Source: an uncultured Cyclobacteriaceae bacterium (GTDB lineage: Bacteria > Bacteroidota > Bacteroidia > Cytophagales > Cyclobacteriaceae). From it: a DNA stretch of 64,000 nt. Of this stretch, positions 36,095 through 44,960 are shown piece after piece. The stretch covers positions 1 to 64,000 of the forward strand of contig CAJQKV010000012.1 in the NCBI GenBank assembly GCA_905479015.1, read 5' to 3'. The notes below the pieces were generated by a model, which was not told where the DNA came from, searched no databases, and was given only the letters and a program-made list of their open reading frames with translations. Numbering within the stretch: the first letter of the stretch is position 1; the number at the start of each line of letters is the position of its first letter. The position numbers were made by a program, and so were the translations under genes.

Positions 36095-37231
36095 TTAAGG
36101 TTTAATATTAATTTCAAGCCTGATTTTAGGGTGCATCTTTTTGGCATAAATGGCATTTAAAACTTCAAAATTCAACTCAAATGAGCTTAATGATTTAATT
36201 GTTTTGACCGACAAGGTGGTGCTGGTTTGGGGATTTAATTGGATTACATCCGTTGCATGATAAAAAGAAAAATCAGATTCATTATTGAGTAAATAGGTCG
36301 CGTCTGAATGATTGAAAATGACGACATTAGCAATTTGAGTTTCCTTATTTCCATACATTTGATAATAAGCGGTATCTACAACTAAAGAAGACTCAATTAA
36401 AGGAATGAGGTATTTTTCTTGACCAATGAGACTATTCTGATACCAGGCGACCGTCCTGCCCTCAAACAAGGCTTCTTTGACACCCAACTCTGAACGTTCT
36501 TTTGCGAAAACTAAGGTTACGGGTCTATGGCCTCCCCCTGGAATATCAAATAGCCAATCAATCAATTCATGAATATCTGAGGTCCCTAAAATGGTTAATT
36601 CATGTTCATTGGCTATGGTTAGTGCTTGATCGGCGAAGGTATTTTCGTTAGTTACCTCAACCCCATGAAGTAACCCTTCTTTAATTAATGCTTCATGGAT
36701 GGGTGATAACTCGGTAATGCCCTGTGTATTCTGACCTACCCAATTAGGATGGTTCCAAAAGATGAAAGCACCTTGTTTTTTGGCCTCTCGAAAAGCGTCC
36801 ATATAATCATCATGAACCATCTGATTGGCATCTTGGATAAATAAGGCATTGCTGTGGCCAGGGGGTAGATCACGAGTTATTTCTGCCCCATGAATGACAA
36901 TGAGGTCATGATTCTTGGCATATTCTTTTGCTAATTCGTAAGAACGATTTCGATCCTTGTGGGGTAAATCCTTCTGGTGGGGTTGGTATTCGAGATGTTC
37001 GGTAAGCGCGATAACATCGACACCATCAAAGAGGGCTTCTTTTACCCTAATATCTGGCCATACACTGCCATCAGAAAATACGGTATGCTGATGTAAATCC
37101 GAAATAAGGGTTTGATAATCAGGCAGATCAGGAAATTCTATTTTCCGTTGGGTCTGTGCAGATAGTTTTACTTGTGGGACTATAAAAGAGAAGCAGAAGA
37201 AGATTAAAGAGGAGCGTGTGACGAGTTTCAT
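36095..37231 (-). CDS. secreted PHP-domain phosphoesterase (Sb-PDE-like)
   Basis: A 378-residue protein with a signal peptide (MKLVTRSSLIFFCFSFIVPQ, cut near SAQ). The metal-binding PHP motifs are visible: DLHQHTVFSDGS (His47, His49), VDVIALTEHLE, IHGAEITRD, FWNHPNW and LGTSDIHE. It should bind two or three metal ions and hydrolyse a phosphate ester in the periplasm. I recall the label Sb-PDE family phosphodiesterase for such proteins, but the substrate is not shown here. The C-terminal about 100 residues are a beta-rich extension. It sits alone between the DUF5916 gene and a gene-poor stretch. Confidence 0.83.
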   Translation of the reverse strand: MKLVTRSSLIFFCFSFIVPQVKLSAQTQRKIEFPDLPDYQTLISDLHQHTVFSDGSVWPDIRVKEALFDGVDVIALTEHLEYQPHQKDLPHKDRNRSYELAKEYAKNHDLIVIHGAEITRDLPPGHSNALFIQDANQMVHDDYMDAFREAKKQGAFIFWNHPNWVGQNTQGITELSPIHEALIKEGLLHGVEVTNENTFADQALTIANEHELTILGTSDIHELIDWLFDIPGGGHRPVTLVFAKERSELGVKEALFEGRTVAWYQNSLIGQEKYLIPLIESSLVVDTAYYQMYGNKETQIANVVIFNHSDATYLLNNESDFSFYHATDVIQLNPQTSTTLSVKTIKSLSSFELNFEVLNAIYAKKMHPKIRLEINIKP

Positions 37232-37752
37232 GATTTTTTGACGTCAAAGAAATTGACTATAATTTATCATATGAAAGTTAATGATAAAAAGGTAGTAAAA
37301 TAGCTTAATGGATGTATATTTTTTTTTTAACAGTGGGCCTGGCCGAGAATGATTTTCAGCTATTGATAGGATTTTATTTTTGATCTGAAATTTTTAATGA
37401 AGGGCAAACATGTGTTAGAGGATGATTAGGATTGTTATTAACAATGCGCTCACTCTGAGACATCAGAATGTGAGTAGTAAAAGATGAATGGAAAAGAATC
37501 CTTTTGCACGTAGGGCTCCTTATTTGGATTTGATGGTAATGAATTCTTTATTCCTATATCAGAGAAAACCTAAGGAAGCGGGAAATTCCATAGGGATAAG
37601 TAAGGATTGGAGTTGGCTATAAAGTAGAATTGAATCCAAAACGGAGAAATATCAAAATTGTTTCTAGATTAAGGATCATGATAAAAGTTGTATGCTATTG
37701 ATTAAGGTGAATAAATAATCTAAATTTAAAATTAATCTTAAAAATAAAAATA
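37232..37752. other. gene-free interval with one imperfect hairpin
   Basis: A 521-base stretch between a leftward and a rightward gene, presumably holding both promoters. The only structure I see is an imperfect hairpin at 37449-37474: CTCAC-TCTGA, loop gaca, TCAGA-AT-GTGAG, with a two-base bulge. It has no T-run. No coding frame looks real. Confidence 0.5.
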
Positions 37753-38934
37753 ATGTATAAGTATTCAATATGCTTATTGTTTATTCTGATTGCGTCATGT
37801 TCAGACACTAAGAAAGGAACAAAGGAAGTAGGTGATTCCATACTAAATCATGCGGATCTGAATCCATTGATCTCAAAGAGACTTTCCTTCATGCTAGATT
37901 ATAAACTGGATTCACTCAATTTTCCACGGAGTATGAATAAAGATGGATCAGTACGTGGTGTTTCTTCGCAAGATTGGACCTCAGGCTTCTTTCCAGGAGT
38001 ATTCTTTAAACTTTATCAGATTACAGAGCAATTGGTATTCTTGGAAAAAGGGAAGGAATGGGTTGCCTTTATGGAAAAGGAAAAGTTTGATGGAAAGACT
38101 CATGACATGGGTTTCAAGATACACTGTAGCTATGGTGAATTATTCAAAATTACAGGAGCACCCGAATACAAAGACATCCTGTTGACCAGTGCCGAAACAT
38201 TAAGTAAGAGATTCGATCCTAAGGTAGGCAGTATTAGATCTTGGGATTTTGGAGAATGGCAGTTTCCGGTCATCATTGATAACATGATGAATTTAGAATT
38301 ACTTTTTGAAGCTACTAAATTGACTGGAGATAGCACTTATCATCAGATAGCTGAAACCCACGCCCATACTACTATGAAAAATCACTTCAGGGATGATTTT
38401 AGCAGCTATCATGTGGTAGACTATGATAAAATGACTGGTGAGGTGTTGCAACAGGTCACGCATCAGGGTATCAATGACTCATCAGTATGGTCTAGAGGAC
38501 AGGCCTGGGGGTTCTATGGTTTCGTAATGACTTATCGTTATACCCAAAATGAAAAATTCCTGAATCAAGCAGTCAGTATGATTGATTTCATTAAAAAACA
38601 ACCTTCGTGGCCTGAGGATGATATTCCCTTTTGGGATATGAGAGATCCTCGGATACCGAATGCACCACGAGATGCTTCTGCAGCGGCGATCACTGCGTCG
38701 GCTTGTTTTGAATTATATGCATATACTGAAAATGAGGAATACCTATCATTTGCCAATGACATCATGACCACTCTTTTAAGCGAAAAATATGTGCTTAACC
38801 ACCAAGTGGCCGCGCCTTTTATATTAGATCACAGTACAGGAGATTGGTCAAAGCAAATGGAACTTGATGTCCCTATAGGATATTCAGATTATTATTTTTT
38901 GGAAGCTATAAAAAGACAAGGAGAGGTTCAATAA
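37753..38934 (+). CDS. GH88 unsaturated glucuronyl hydrolase, lipoprotein
   Basis: A 393-residue family-88 glycoside hydrolase, which removes 4,5-unsaturated uronic acids left by polysaccharide lyases. A lipobox Leu-Ile-Ala-Ser-Cys ending at Cys16 marks it as a lipoprotein. The two catalytic aspartates are likely Asp118 in THDMGF and Asp176 in IIDNMMN. The DWTSGFFPGVFF, GQAWGFYGF and IGYSDYYFLEA segments are typical. No lyase, SusC/SusD pair or regulator is nearby, so it is an orphan rather than part of a visible polysaccharide utilisation locus. Substrate (glycosaminoglycan, ulvan, pectin-derived) is unknown. Confidence 0.9.
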   Translation: MYKYSICLLFILIASCSDTKKGTKEVGDSILNHADLNPLISKRLSFMLDYKLDSLNFPRSMNKDGSVRGVSSQDWTSGFFPGVFFKLYQITEQLVFLEKGKEWVAFMEKEKFDGKTHDMGFKIHCSYGELFKITGAPEYKDILLTSAETLSKRFDPKVGSIRSWDFGEWQFPVIIDNMMNLELLFEATKLTGDSTYHQIAETHAHTTMKNHFRDDFSSYHVVDYDKMTGEVLQQVTHQGINDSSVWSRGQAWGFYGFVMTYRYTQNEKFLNQAVSMIDFIKKQPSWPEDDIPFWDMRDPRIPNAPRDASAAAITASACFELYAYTENEEYLSFANDIMTTLLSEKYVLNHQVAAPFILDHSTGDWSKQMELDVPIGYSDYYFLEAIKRQGEVQ

Positions 38935-39313
38935 AGGATGTGTCATATTTTCACTTTCACTTGTTAAGAATCAATACAATTCTTTTATGGAATGTTCTAA
39001 TAGTTATGCGCTAACTTTTGCTTTATAGTTTCTTTGAGTAATCTTTAAGATAGCAGGTGTTCATCGATGAAGGTTCTTTTAAATAGAAGAATAGATAAAT
39101 GATTTTAAGCTAAAAAAGCAAATAAACCTTATTTTCCTTACTCTTCAATTGATGTTCTTGTTCTCATACGGCTTATGGTTGTATGTTAGATGCTGTTGAT
39201 TCAAATAGATCGAATGATAGGAGACCCTAATATTGTTTAAGAGATGAAATGGTCAATAGAATTATTGACCGAAGAACTTACTAGAGTCGGATGTTTCAAA
39301 AAAATTATGAATA
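38935..39313. other. gene-free interval between GH88 and tRNA-Pro terminator
   Basis: About 380 bases without a plausible gene. The frame at 39244-39474 is the antisense of the tRNA and is not real. There is no clear terminator for the GH88 gene, only AT-rich runs. Confidence 0.5.
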
Positions 39314-39353
39314 TAAAAAAAGCCCTCCATTGGTTTAAAATGGAAGGCTTTAT
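39314..39353 (-). terminator. rho-independent terminator of tRNA-Pro
   Basis: On the plus strand AAAGCC-C-TCCATT and AATGGA-A-GGCTTT form a 12-bp stem with one mismatch and a short loop. It is preceded by an A-run, which is a U-run after the stem on the minus strand. It lies about 20 bases downstream of the tRNA 3' end. Confidence 0.85.
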
Positions 39354-39373
39354 ACGATTTTACTCTGCTTCTG

Positions 39374-39447
39374 TCGGGGTGGCAGGATTCGAACCTACGA
39401 CCCCCTGGTCCCAAACCAGGTACACTACCGGACTGTGCTACACCCCG
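39374..39447 (-). tRNA. tRNA-Pro (anticodon TGG)
   Basis: The 74-base gene folds with no mismatch in the acceptor stem (CGGGGTG/CACCCCG), a 4-bp D stem, a 5-bp anticodon stem CCTGG/CCAGG around TTTGGGA (anticodon TGG), and a T stem with TTCGAAT loop. The discriminator is A, as is usual for Pro, and CCA is not encoded. A TACCTTTG promoter box and an 8-bp hairpin lie upstream, and a terminator follows. Confidence 0.97.
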
Positions 39448-39456
39448 AATATAGCA

Positions 39457-39477
39457 CGCTTAAACTTGTTTTAAGCG
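39457..39477 (-). other. 8-bp perfect hairpin in the tRNA-Pro leader
   Basis: CGCTTAAA (39457-39464) and TTTAAGCG (39470-39477) form a perfect 8-bp stem with a 5-base loop, lying between the promoter box and the tRNA 5' end. It would be at the very 5' end of the precursor. Function is unknown; protecting the precursor end before RNase P cleavage is one possibility. Confidence 0.6.
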
Positions 39478-39481
39478 GGTG

Positions 39482-39489
39482 CAAAGGTA
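39482..39489 (-). promoter_or_regulatory. -7 box for tRNA-Pro
   Basis: Minus strand TACCTTTG followed by C matches TAnnTTTGC fully and sits about 35 bases upstream of the mature tRNA 5' end, a normal distance for a tRNA leader. Confidence 0.6.
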
Positions 39490-39719
39490 GTTAAATAATT
39501 ACTATATGGAATCTATAATAACGGAATTTATTAAAAAATAAACTAGTTATTGGTTATGCGTCATTTTTGAGTAGTATTCAATTTAATATTACTCTTAAAC
39601 TTAACTGATGGTTCGGATTGAATTAGAATTAAGCTAAATGATACGTACTGTATGAAATGGATTAAACCAATCAAATAACAGCTAATTCAGCCAGAATATT
39701 TACAATGATCAGCCTAAGA

Positions 39720-40097
39720 TTAAGAAATATACTCGTTTCTTGACATCTTCTCTGGAGTAAGAATAGATCGCATGAAACCTCCAGTTAAGGAACCAAATCC
39801 AGCCATTAGGCCTCCAATAAGCGTACTGGCATAAATCAACCAAATAGAGTCCGTCAAGTTCATGAGCAGTGCGATTTTTTCTGATAGAATGGAGTTGGTA
39901 GTATTATCTATGGTAAAGGAGAGATAGAACCATACGAGGCCCCCTCCAATGAACCCCGCATTGAAACTATTAAAATTACTTCCTCGTATCACTAAACTGA
40001 TGAGCCCAGCGCCCATGGCAATGCTCCACCAAGGGAAATAAAAGGGCAGTAGATAGGATGAGATACCCATCAGAAAAATTTTGATGATAAATTTCAT
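39720..40097 (-). CDS. small integral membrane protein, unknown
   Basis: I do not recognise this 125-residue protein. It has about four hydrophobic segments (5-20, 26-40, 50-65, 88-112), the last glycine-rich (IGGLMAGFGSLTGGFM). No cysteine or histidine motif suggests an enzyme. It overlaps the penicillin-acylase-like gene by 4 bases on the same strand, so it is coexpressed and may work with it in the envelope, but no function can be named. Confidence 0.72.
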   Translation of the reverse strand: MKFIIKIFLMGISSYLLPFYFPWWSIAMGAGLISLVIRGSNFNSFNAGFIGGGLVWFYLSFTIDNTTNSILSEKIALLMNLTDSIWLIYASTLIGGLMAGFGSLTGGFMRSILTPEKMSRNEYIS

Positions 40098-42523
40098 TTT
40101 TCGGGTGTTAATTGGATTTCATAAAGAATATCCGCTGCTAACAGTTTATTTTGACCAAATTTCAAATTATAGTATTTCCCTTCAGCCCAGGGTGTGATCA
40201 TATGTCCATACATCGGATTGCCTGGATTACCCGTTTGGCTACCTGGATAAACCCCGTAAGCATTGATGCCTTGAGGATCCATTTCAACGACCATACGCCA
40301 AGAGGGGCCATGATGCTTACTTGCGGCATTTACAATATTATGGTTGCCTCCAATAGAAATGTTTTTTGAGTTAAATGAGGTGAAGCTACTGATCAGATGA
40401 TTGACCTCAGTCCCCTTAAACTCATTCCAAGAATGATTTTTGCCATTAATGCTTAACCACTGATTAAGAGAATCTACTGCGGTGTTAAAAGCATAATTGA
40501 TTAAATCGGTAGCGGTTTCTTTTTCAGGCGTACTCAGGCGATCCGAAAATCTAACGAGACTGTCTGAAATAATTAACTGAGAGGTGGTGTAGATATCGGG
40601 TTTATTGACAGCAAATGACATCGTATCAAATTCATCCCATAATTCATCCCACAAGATATCTGACCATAATTCAAAATGGGTAGGCGCCTTTAAATTTGGA
40701 TGATTAAAATAATCCCAGTTTTGTAACTCATCAAAGAATTTGTTTTGATCCTCATTGAGTGATAGGGTATCTAATTTTGACAACAGATAAGGTAAAATCT
40801 CAGAAGCGATGTAATTGAAGTTATCATTTTGTAAACTCATTAAGTCCTCAGGTTCAATATTTTGCATGGTTATGAGTCGGTCATTCACCCTTCTATTCCT
40901 ATAATGTTCAAATCGATGTGAATAAACATAATAAGGATAGTTAGTGCGATCTACGGGGAATTGATTGGCTGAGCTCAAAAATCCTTGAGGATGATTATAT
41001 CTTTCGAGTCTATGCTCAAAGGGGATATATTCTTTCCATTCTGAATCCGGATCGGATCCATCTAAAATAAACTTTCCTTGACTGGGAAATTTGATGGGAA
41101 ACTTACCGGGTAGATTAAGGGCTATATTGCCTTTTACATCACTGTATATTATATTTTGAGGAGGGCCTGAGAAGAAACGGAGTCCCTCGACAAATTCATC
41201 GTAATTATTTGCTTTATTAAAGTGAAATAGGGCTTTAAATGTGGTAGATTCGTCATGGGCGATCCAGCGCATGGCTAAATTTACTTTTGCATGATTGCTC
41301 AAATAATCTCGATCATACACAATAGGTCCATGATGCACCCTAATGATGGTATCGATAAAGTTGTCCGCATTTTTAATTACAATTTCCTCGAGAATTTGTT
41401 CTGTTTTGAACCATTGGTTGTTGTACAAATATTCTTTGCGTGAGGCATCTTTGAAGGTCACTGAAAACCAATCTACTTGATCCCGTGGAGAGTTGGTTAC
41501 GCCCCATGAAATAGAGTCATTAAAACCAATCAATATGACCGGTGTACCCGGCACGGTTACCCCCATGACATTGATATCAGGACTGGTCAAATGGCTGGCA
41601 TACCAAATCGAGGGAGCCGTAAGCTCAAGGTCCGGTTCATTGGCCAATATCGCATGGCCTGATTTACTTTTAGTACTGTCTATGGCAAAGTTATTACTTC
41701 CGTTTAAGGGATTTTGTTTGCTAATAGATTCATTGACGAGATGCTGCACTTCGAATTTTTCAGGTTTTTGTGGTTCGCTCACGGGTTCGAAATCAAAAGG
41801 AGTATCTCTCGGTATTACGGGGGATAACGTTCCGTCAGGTTCAGGGAACAAAACATTAAAAAGGTCCTCACCAAACATTTTTCGAAAGTTGGTATGCTCT
41901 ATATCTGCTTCACTCCTGGAAAGTGTACTTGCCAATAGGGCATAAGCCATACATGTTTTTACGGTTGTCCATTTTTCAGGTTCGTAATTGAGTAGTTTGA
42001 ATTCAATAGGGTAGTCACCCTGAGACAAAGATGCTATATAGGCATTTACTCCATTGGTGTAGGCTGAAATGATGCTAGCATAATAGGCATCTTTCATCAG
42101 CCCATCGTGAAGTTTTAAGGTCATGTCCTTGAGGCCCAATCGCCTTTGCAGTCGGTCGTATCCAAGTGCTTTTATACCCACCACTTCTGACAACCTGCCC
42201 ATCACAACGCGGGCATAAAAATCCATTTGCCAAAGTCGATGGTAAGCGGTTACATAACCTTGGGTCATGTACAAATCTTCATTATTTTTTGCGTTGATGT
42301 GGGGAATGAGCAACTCATCAAACTGGACGGTCACGGCCTCTTTAAGCTCAATCAATTCAATCGATTGGTCCAAACTAATAGGCTCTTTTTCACTATTTTG
42401 CCAAAAACCTTGATGCGGACTTAGTAATTTCCCAATAGGAGGGATATTATCAAAAGGCATATTCAGTAAGGTGATTAAGGAGGCAGTGACAAAGAAGGAA
42501 AGAAAAAAACCGATGAATTTCAC
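40094..42523 (-). CDS. penicillin acylase family (S45, Ntn-hydrolase) protein
   Basis: An 809-residue enzyme of the penicillin amidase family, which cleaves amide bonds (for example in acyl-homoserine lactones or beta-lactams) after self-processing. An N-terminal signal/anchor (about 5-22) puts it in the periplasm. The alpha chain has the QGYVTAYHRLWQMDF signature. The nucleophile is Ser276 in NPLNGSNNFAI, which becomes the N-terminus of the beta chain after cleavage before Ser. Late segments such as GGNHNIVNAAS and GNPGNPMYGHMI fit the family. The natural substrate is unknown. Coupled to a small membrane protein gene downstream. Confidence 0.92.
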   Translation of the reverse strand: MKFIGFFLSFFVTASLITLLNMPFDNIPPIGKLLSPHQGFWQNSEKEPISLDQSIELIELKEAVTVQFDELLIPHINAKNNEDLYMTQGYVTAYHRLWQMDFYARVVMGRLSEVVGIKALGYDRLQRRLGLKDMTLKLHDGLMKDAYYASIISAYTNGVNAYIASLSQGDYPIEFKLLNYEPEKWTTVKTCMAYALLASTLSRSEADIEHTNFRKMFGEDLFNVLFPEPDGTLSPVIPRDTPFDFEPVSEPQKPEKFEVQHLVNESISKQNPLNGSNNFAIDSTKSKSGHAILANEPDLELTAPSIWYASHLTSPDINVMGVTVPGTPVILIGFNDSISWGVTNSPRDQVDWFSVTFKDASRKEYLYNNQWFKTEQILEEIVIKNADNFIDTIIRVHHGPIVYDRDYLSNHAKVNLAMRWIAHDESTTFKALFHFNKANNYDEFVEGLRFFSGPPQNIIYSDVKGNIALNLPGKFPIKFPSQGKFILDGSDPDSEWKEYIPFEHRLERYNHPQGFLSSANQFPVDRTNYPYYVYSHRFEHYRNRRVNDRLITMQNIEPEDLMSLQNDNFNYIASEILPYLLSKLDTLSLNEDQNKFFDELQNWDYFNHPNLKAPTHFELWSDILWDELWDEFDTMSFAVNKPDIYTTSQLIISDSLVRFSDRLSTPEKETATDLINYAFNTAVDSLNQWLSINGKNHSWNEFKGTEVNHLISSFTSFNSKNISIGGNHNIVNAASKHHGPSWRMVVEMDPQGINAYGVYPGSQTGNPGNPMYGHMITPWAEGKYYNLKFGQNKLLAADILYEIQLTPEK

Positions 42524-42543
42524 AGAAAATTATTGTCTAGGTT

Positions 42544-42551
42544 CAAATGTA
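42544..42551 (-). promoter_or_regulatory. -7 box for the penicillin-acylase-like gene
   Basis: Minus strand TACATTTG matches TAnnTTTG, 20 bases upstream of the ATG at 42523. No clear -33 element is seen. Confidence 0.4.
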
Positions 42552-42629
42552 TGTTTTATTATTTATTCTGCCTTATTTTTTTTTGATAATTAACTTCCTT
42601 CAAGTTTAAAAGGAATGCGATGTACTTTC

Positions 42630-43493
42630 TTAAGATCTTTTAAACATTTTTCCTTTACCGACGGGCAGAAAAGCTTCTATTTGGAAGGAAAAAAACAGAT
42701 ATTGATCGTTGTTATTTGAATTTCCTCTATTGAAGCCTGCATCCAAGCTTTCCCAGGCTTCTTCATTTTCTAGGAATTGTTCTCTTCTTCGATTTGAAAG
42801 CTTAGCTTGAATAGAACTGTCATCCGTAAATGAAGGAAAGATCCCTGAAACATCATCAAGATAATCTGTGAAGGTATATCGATAGGCAAGTTCAAAGTTA
42901 AAGTTAAGGAAAGGCGTAATTTTCATCTTAACCCCTACACCGGCTGGGATAATGAAAGCAAAGGGATCATAAGCAACGTTTTCGGTTTGATAATCCCTAA
43001 GGGAAAATTTAGGATTGATCTCTTCTCCATTTTCTTGGATCTGAAGATAGGTAAATGGGTCCAAAGTGGTCATTCCAAAACCTAAACTGAGATAGGGGTC
43101 AATTTTCCATCTTTGATCATAATTACCCGCATAAGGTCGAATAAAAAAAACACCCTGCAGGTTGAGTTCCCAATTATTTGAAGTGAAGGAGAGGTTTCGC
43201 TCTTTTTCAAAACTACCGTCGGGAGCTTTTTCATCATCCCCACGCAATTGGTAAAACCCTGCAGAAATCCGAGCACTGAGGTGGCTCCATAATCTTGCTT
43301 CAATGGCCAAGGTACCATGAGAGAAGTCAGTTTGACGCTTGTTTTCAGTATTGAGTTCTCCGATGTATTTGGTTTGACCAGACCCTATAGCCACACTGAA
43401 ATAGCGATCATTCAGCTTCCAAGTCAAAAAGCTTTGACTTTTGACTTGGAGAAAACAAAGGATCAATCCTAAAGAGAAAATGATTTTATTCAT
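42630..43493 (-). CDS. DUF6089-type outer-membrane beta-barrel
   Basis: A 287-residue secreted protein: signal peptide MNKIIFSLGLILCFLQVKSQ, then a barrel-like series of amphipathic strands. DUF6089 traits are the GQTKYIGEL motif near residue 40, LSARISAGFYQLRGDD and a final FFSFQIEAFLPVGKGK. The family is described mainly as small outer-membrane barrels of the Bacteroidota. No enzymatic residues are seen. A TATTTTTG box lies 20 bases upstream of the ATG. Confidence 0.82.
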   Translation of the reverse strand: MNKIIFSLGLILCFLQVKSQSFLTWKLNDRYFSVAIGSGQTKYIGELNTENKRQTDFSHGTLAIEARLWSHLSARISAGFYQLRGDDEKAPDGSFEKERNLSFTSNNWELNLQGVFFIRPYAGNYDQRWKIDPYLSLGFGMTTLDPFTYLQIQENGEEINPKFSLRDYQTENVAYDPFAFIIPAGVGVKMKITPFLNFNFELAYRYTFTDYLDDVSGIFPSFTDDSSIQAKLSNRRREQFLENEEAWESLDAGFNRGNSNNNDQYLFFSFQIEAFLPVGKGKMFKRS

Positions 43494-43512
43494 GCGACTA
43501 ATAACAAGGAGT

Positions 43513-43520
43513 CAAAAATA
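43513..43520 (-). promoter_or_regulatory. -7 box for the DUF6089 barrel gene
   Basis: Minus strand TATTTTTG fits TAnnTTTG, 20 bases upstream of the ATG at 43493. A TTG about 21 bases further up (43542-43544) is at a spacing typical for the -33 element. Confidence 0.45.
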
Positions 43521-43713
43521 AGACTAATAAATGAAGATGAACAATTAATAGCACCGTCGTATCGTTTTTTTAAAAATTTTGACATATAATTCCCATATTA
43601 TTCAATGATTATATCCATTTGAAGGAGAGAAGTAGATCAACGAAATTTTCACATTATATTTTAATTTTAATAGTATTGTGTTTAATCATTATTAATTAAA
43701 CAATCAAAAAATC

Positions 43714-44487
43714 ATGAAAAAGTTAATAATTACATTAATCACCTGCTTCATAATGATGACTGGCTATGCACAGCTAATCAATATGAGATATCTCAAAGTT
43801 GATAGGGGTATGGAAACCAAATTTAAAGAGGGTGCTAAAAAGAAAACGAGCATTTACAATTCGAAGGAAGGACAAATACGTTACTTCACCTTTTTAGTGA
43901 ATACTGGCCCACATTCGGGAGAATACTTTCGAGTGAGATATGAGGAGGAGTTGTCAGGTTTTGATAGTAATGATCCCAAGGGAAATGACTACTGGAACGA
44001 TCTGGTTGGGGACCTACATACTTCCTCTGATGCACAACGCTGGGGCTATGTGAAAAATGCATCGCACGTTACGGTAAGTCCATTTGCAAAGCCCTTGAGA
44101 CGTGTTTTAACCTACAACTACAAAGGAACCATGCAGAAGGAATTCTGGAGATTCCGAAATAATGTAGCCCAAGCCCTCCAAAATGCAGATGCAGATATAT
44201 TTATGGAAGTATGGTGGTGTGGTTCGGGTTGTAATGGAAACACAGTCAACGTTGTTTTTGGGCATAAAAATTATGCAGAACAAGCTACGGACAACAGCGA
44301 GGAATGGGTGAAAGTTGTAGAAAAATACAATGAAATGTTTGGAGAGGATGCCTATGAAGAAGATATTCAGGCTTTTGAGACGTCACTCGAAATGTATGGA
44401 AGAAGTAGTCACAGCATGTCTTTTCAGCCAGAAATGAGCTCACCAGAAAGTATGTCTTCTTTGGAAGAACTCAATACCAATAATTGA
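43714..44487 (+). CDS. unknown secreted protein with a CGSGC motif
   Basis: I do not recognise this 257-residue protein. It has a signal peptide (MKKLIITLITCFIMMTGYAQ). After it, residues 22-80 and 130-190 look like two similar alpha/beta units: strand, amphipathic Lys/Glu/Phe helix, then strands FTFLVNTG and FMEVWWC. This may be a tandem ferredoxin-like dimeric barrel (ABM/NIPSNAP-like). Cys169 and Cys173 form CGSGC in the second unit, able to form a disulfide or bind metal. The Ser/Met/Glu-rich tail is low complexity. A strong terminator follows; it appears monocistronic. Confidence 0.75.
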   Translation: MKKLIITLITCFIMMTGYAQLINMRYLKVDRGMETKFKEGAKKKTSIYNSKEGQIRYFTFLVNTGPHSGEYFRVRYEEELSGFDSNDPKGNDYWNDLVGDLHTSSDAQRWGYVKNASHVTVSPFAKPLRRVLTYNYKGTMQKEFWRFRNNVAQALQNADADIFMEVWWCGSGCNGNTVNVVFGHKNYAEQATDNSEEWVKVVEKYNEMFGEDAYEEDIQAFETSLEMYGRSSHSMSFQPEMSSPESMSSLEELNTNN

Positions 44488-44580
44488 TGCACTATTTTAA
44501 TATTTGATTTGAAGAGAAAATCACCGTACTGAGTAAAAATGAATTGAACTCGGGTTGAATTTCCTATTCATATATTGCTT

Positions 44581-44622
44581 AAAAAAAGCTCCTTTTAAAT
44601 TATTAAAAGGAGCTTTTTTTTA
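44581..44622 (+). terminator. rho-independent terminator after the CGSGC protein gene
   Basis: AGCTCCTTTTAA (44587-44598) and TTAAAAGGAGCT (44603-44614) form a perfect 12-bp stem with a 4-base loop, followed by 8 T. An A-run on the other side makes it potentially bidirectional. Confidence 0.9.
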
Positions 44623-44843
44623 AGGATAATGATCACAGAAAAAATCTCAAATTTACTGGCCATAACGATACTATTCTTTACTGATACAAGCCTTGCATCC
44701 CATCGAAGGTTTGGATACTATACATATTGATACACCTAAGTCATTTGTGCGTTCTGGGATGCCTGGGATGAAAATAATGATTTGCATGTAAATCCCCTAG
44801 CGGGCTTATATTTTTAAGTGGACGATAACACTAGAGATTAAAA
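44623..44843. other. gene-free interval between two terminators
   Basis: About 220 bases between the terminator of the CGSGC gene and that of tRNA-Cys; with the terminators, the gene-free space runs from 44488 to 44875. Nothing coding or structured is apparent. Confidence 0.5.
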
Positions 44844-44874
44844 CAAAAAAACCCATCTAACGATGGGTTTTTTT
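44844..44874 (-). terminator. rho-independent terminator of tRNA-Cys
   Basis: ACCCATC (44851-44857) and GATGGGT (44862-44868) form a perfect 7-bp stem with a TAAC loop, flanked by an A-run and a T-run, so it can act on both strands. It directly follows tRNA-Cys on the minus strand. Confidence 0.88.
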
Positions 44875-44875
44875 G

Positions 44876-44946
44876 AGGTTCCGAACGGATTCGAACCGCC
44901 GTAAAAGGTTTTGCAGACCTCTGCCTAGCCACTCGGCCACGGAACC
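44876..44946 (-). tRNA. tRNA-Cys (anticodon GCA)
   Basis: A 71-base gene: acceptor GGTTCCG/CGGAACC, a 3-bp D stem, anticodon stem GAGGT/ACCTT around CTGCAAA (anticodon GCA), T loop TTCGAAT, and U at the discriminator position, the key identity of tRNA-Cys. CCA is not encoded. It lies downstream of rpsA on the same strand with no visible promoter of its own. Confidence 0.97.
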
Positions 44947-44960
44947 TTAGTTACTAAATT

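Noticed and set aside
39244-39474. 76-codon frame on the plus strand containing GVAGFEPTTPWSQTR
   Set aside because: It is the antisense of tRNA-Pro and its terminator, a well-known source of false ORFs.
41493-41945. 150-codon plus-strand frame
   Set aside because: Antisense to the penicillin-acylase-like gene, with no recognisable protein features.
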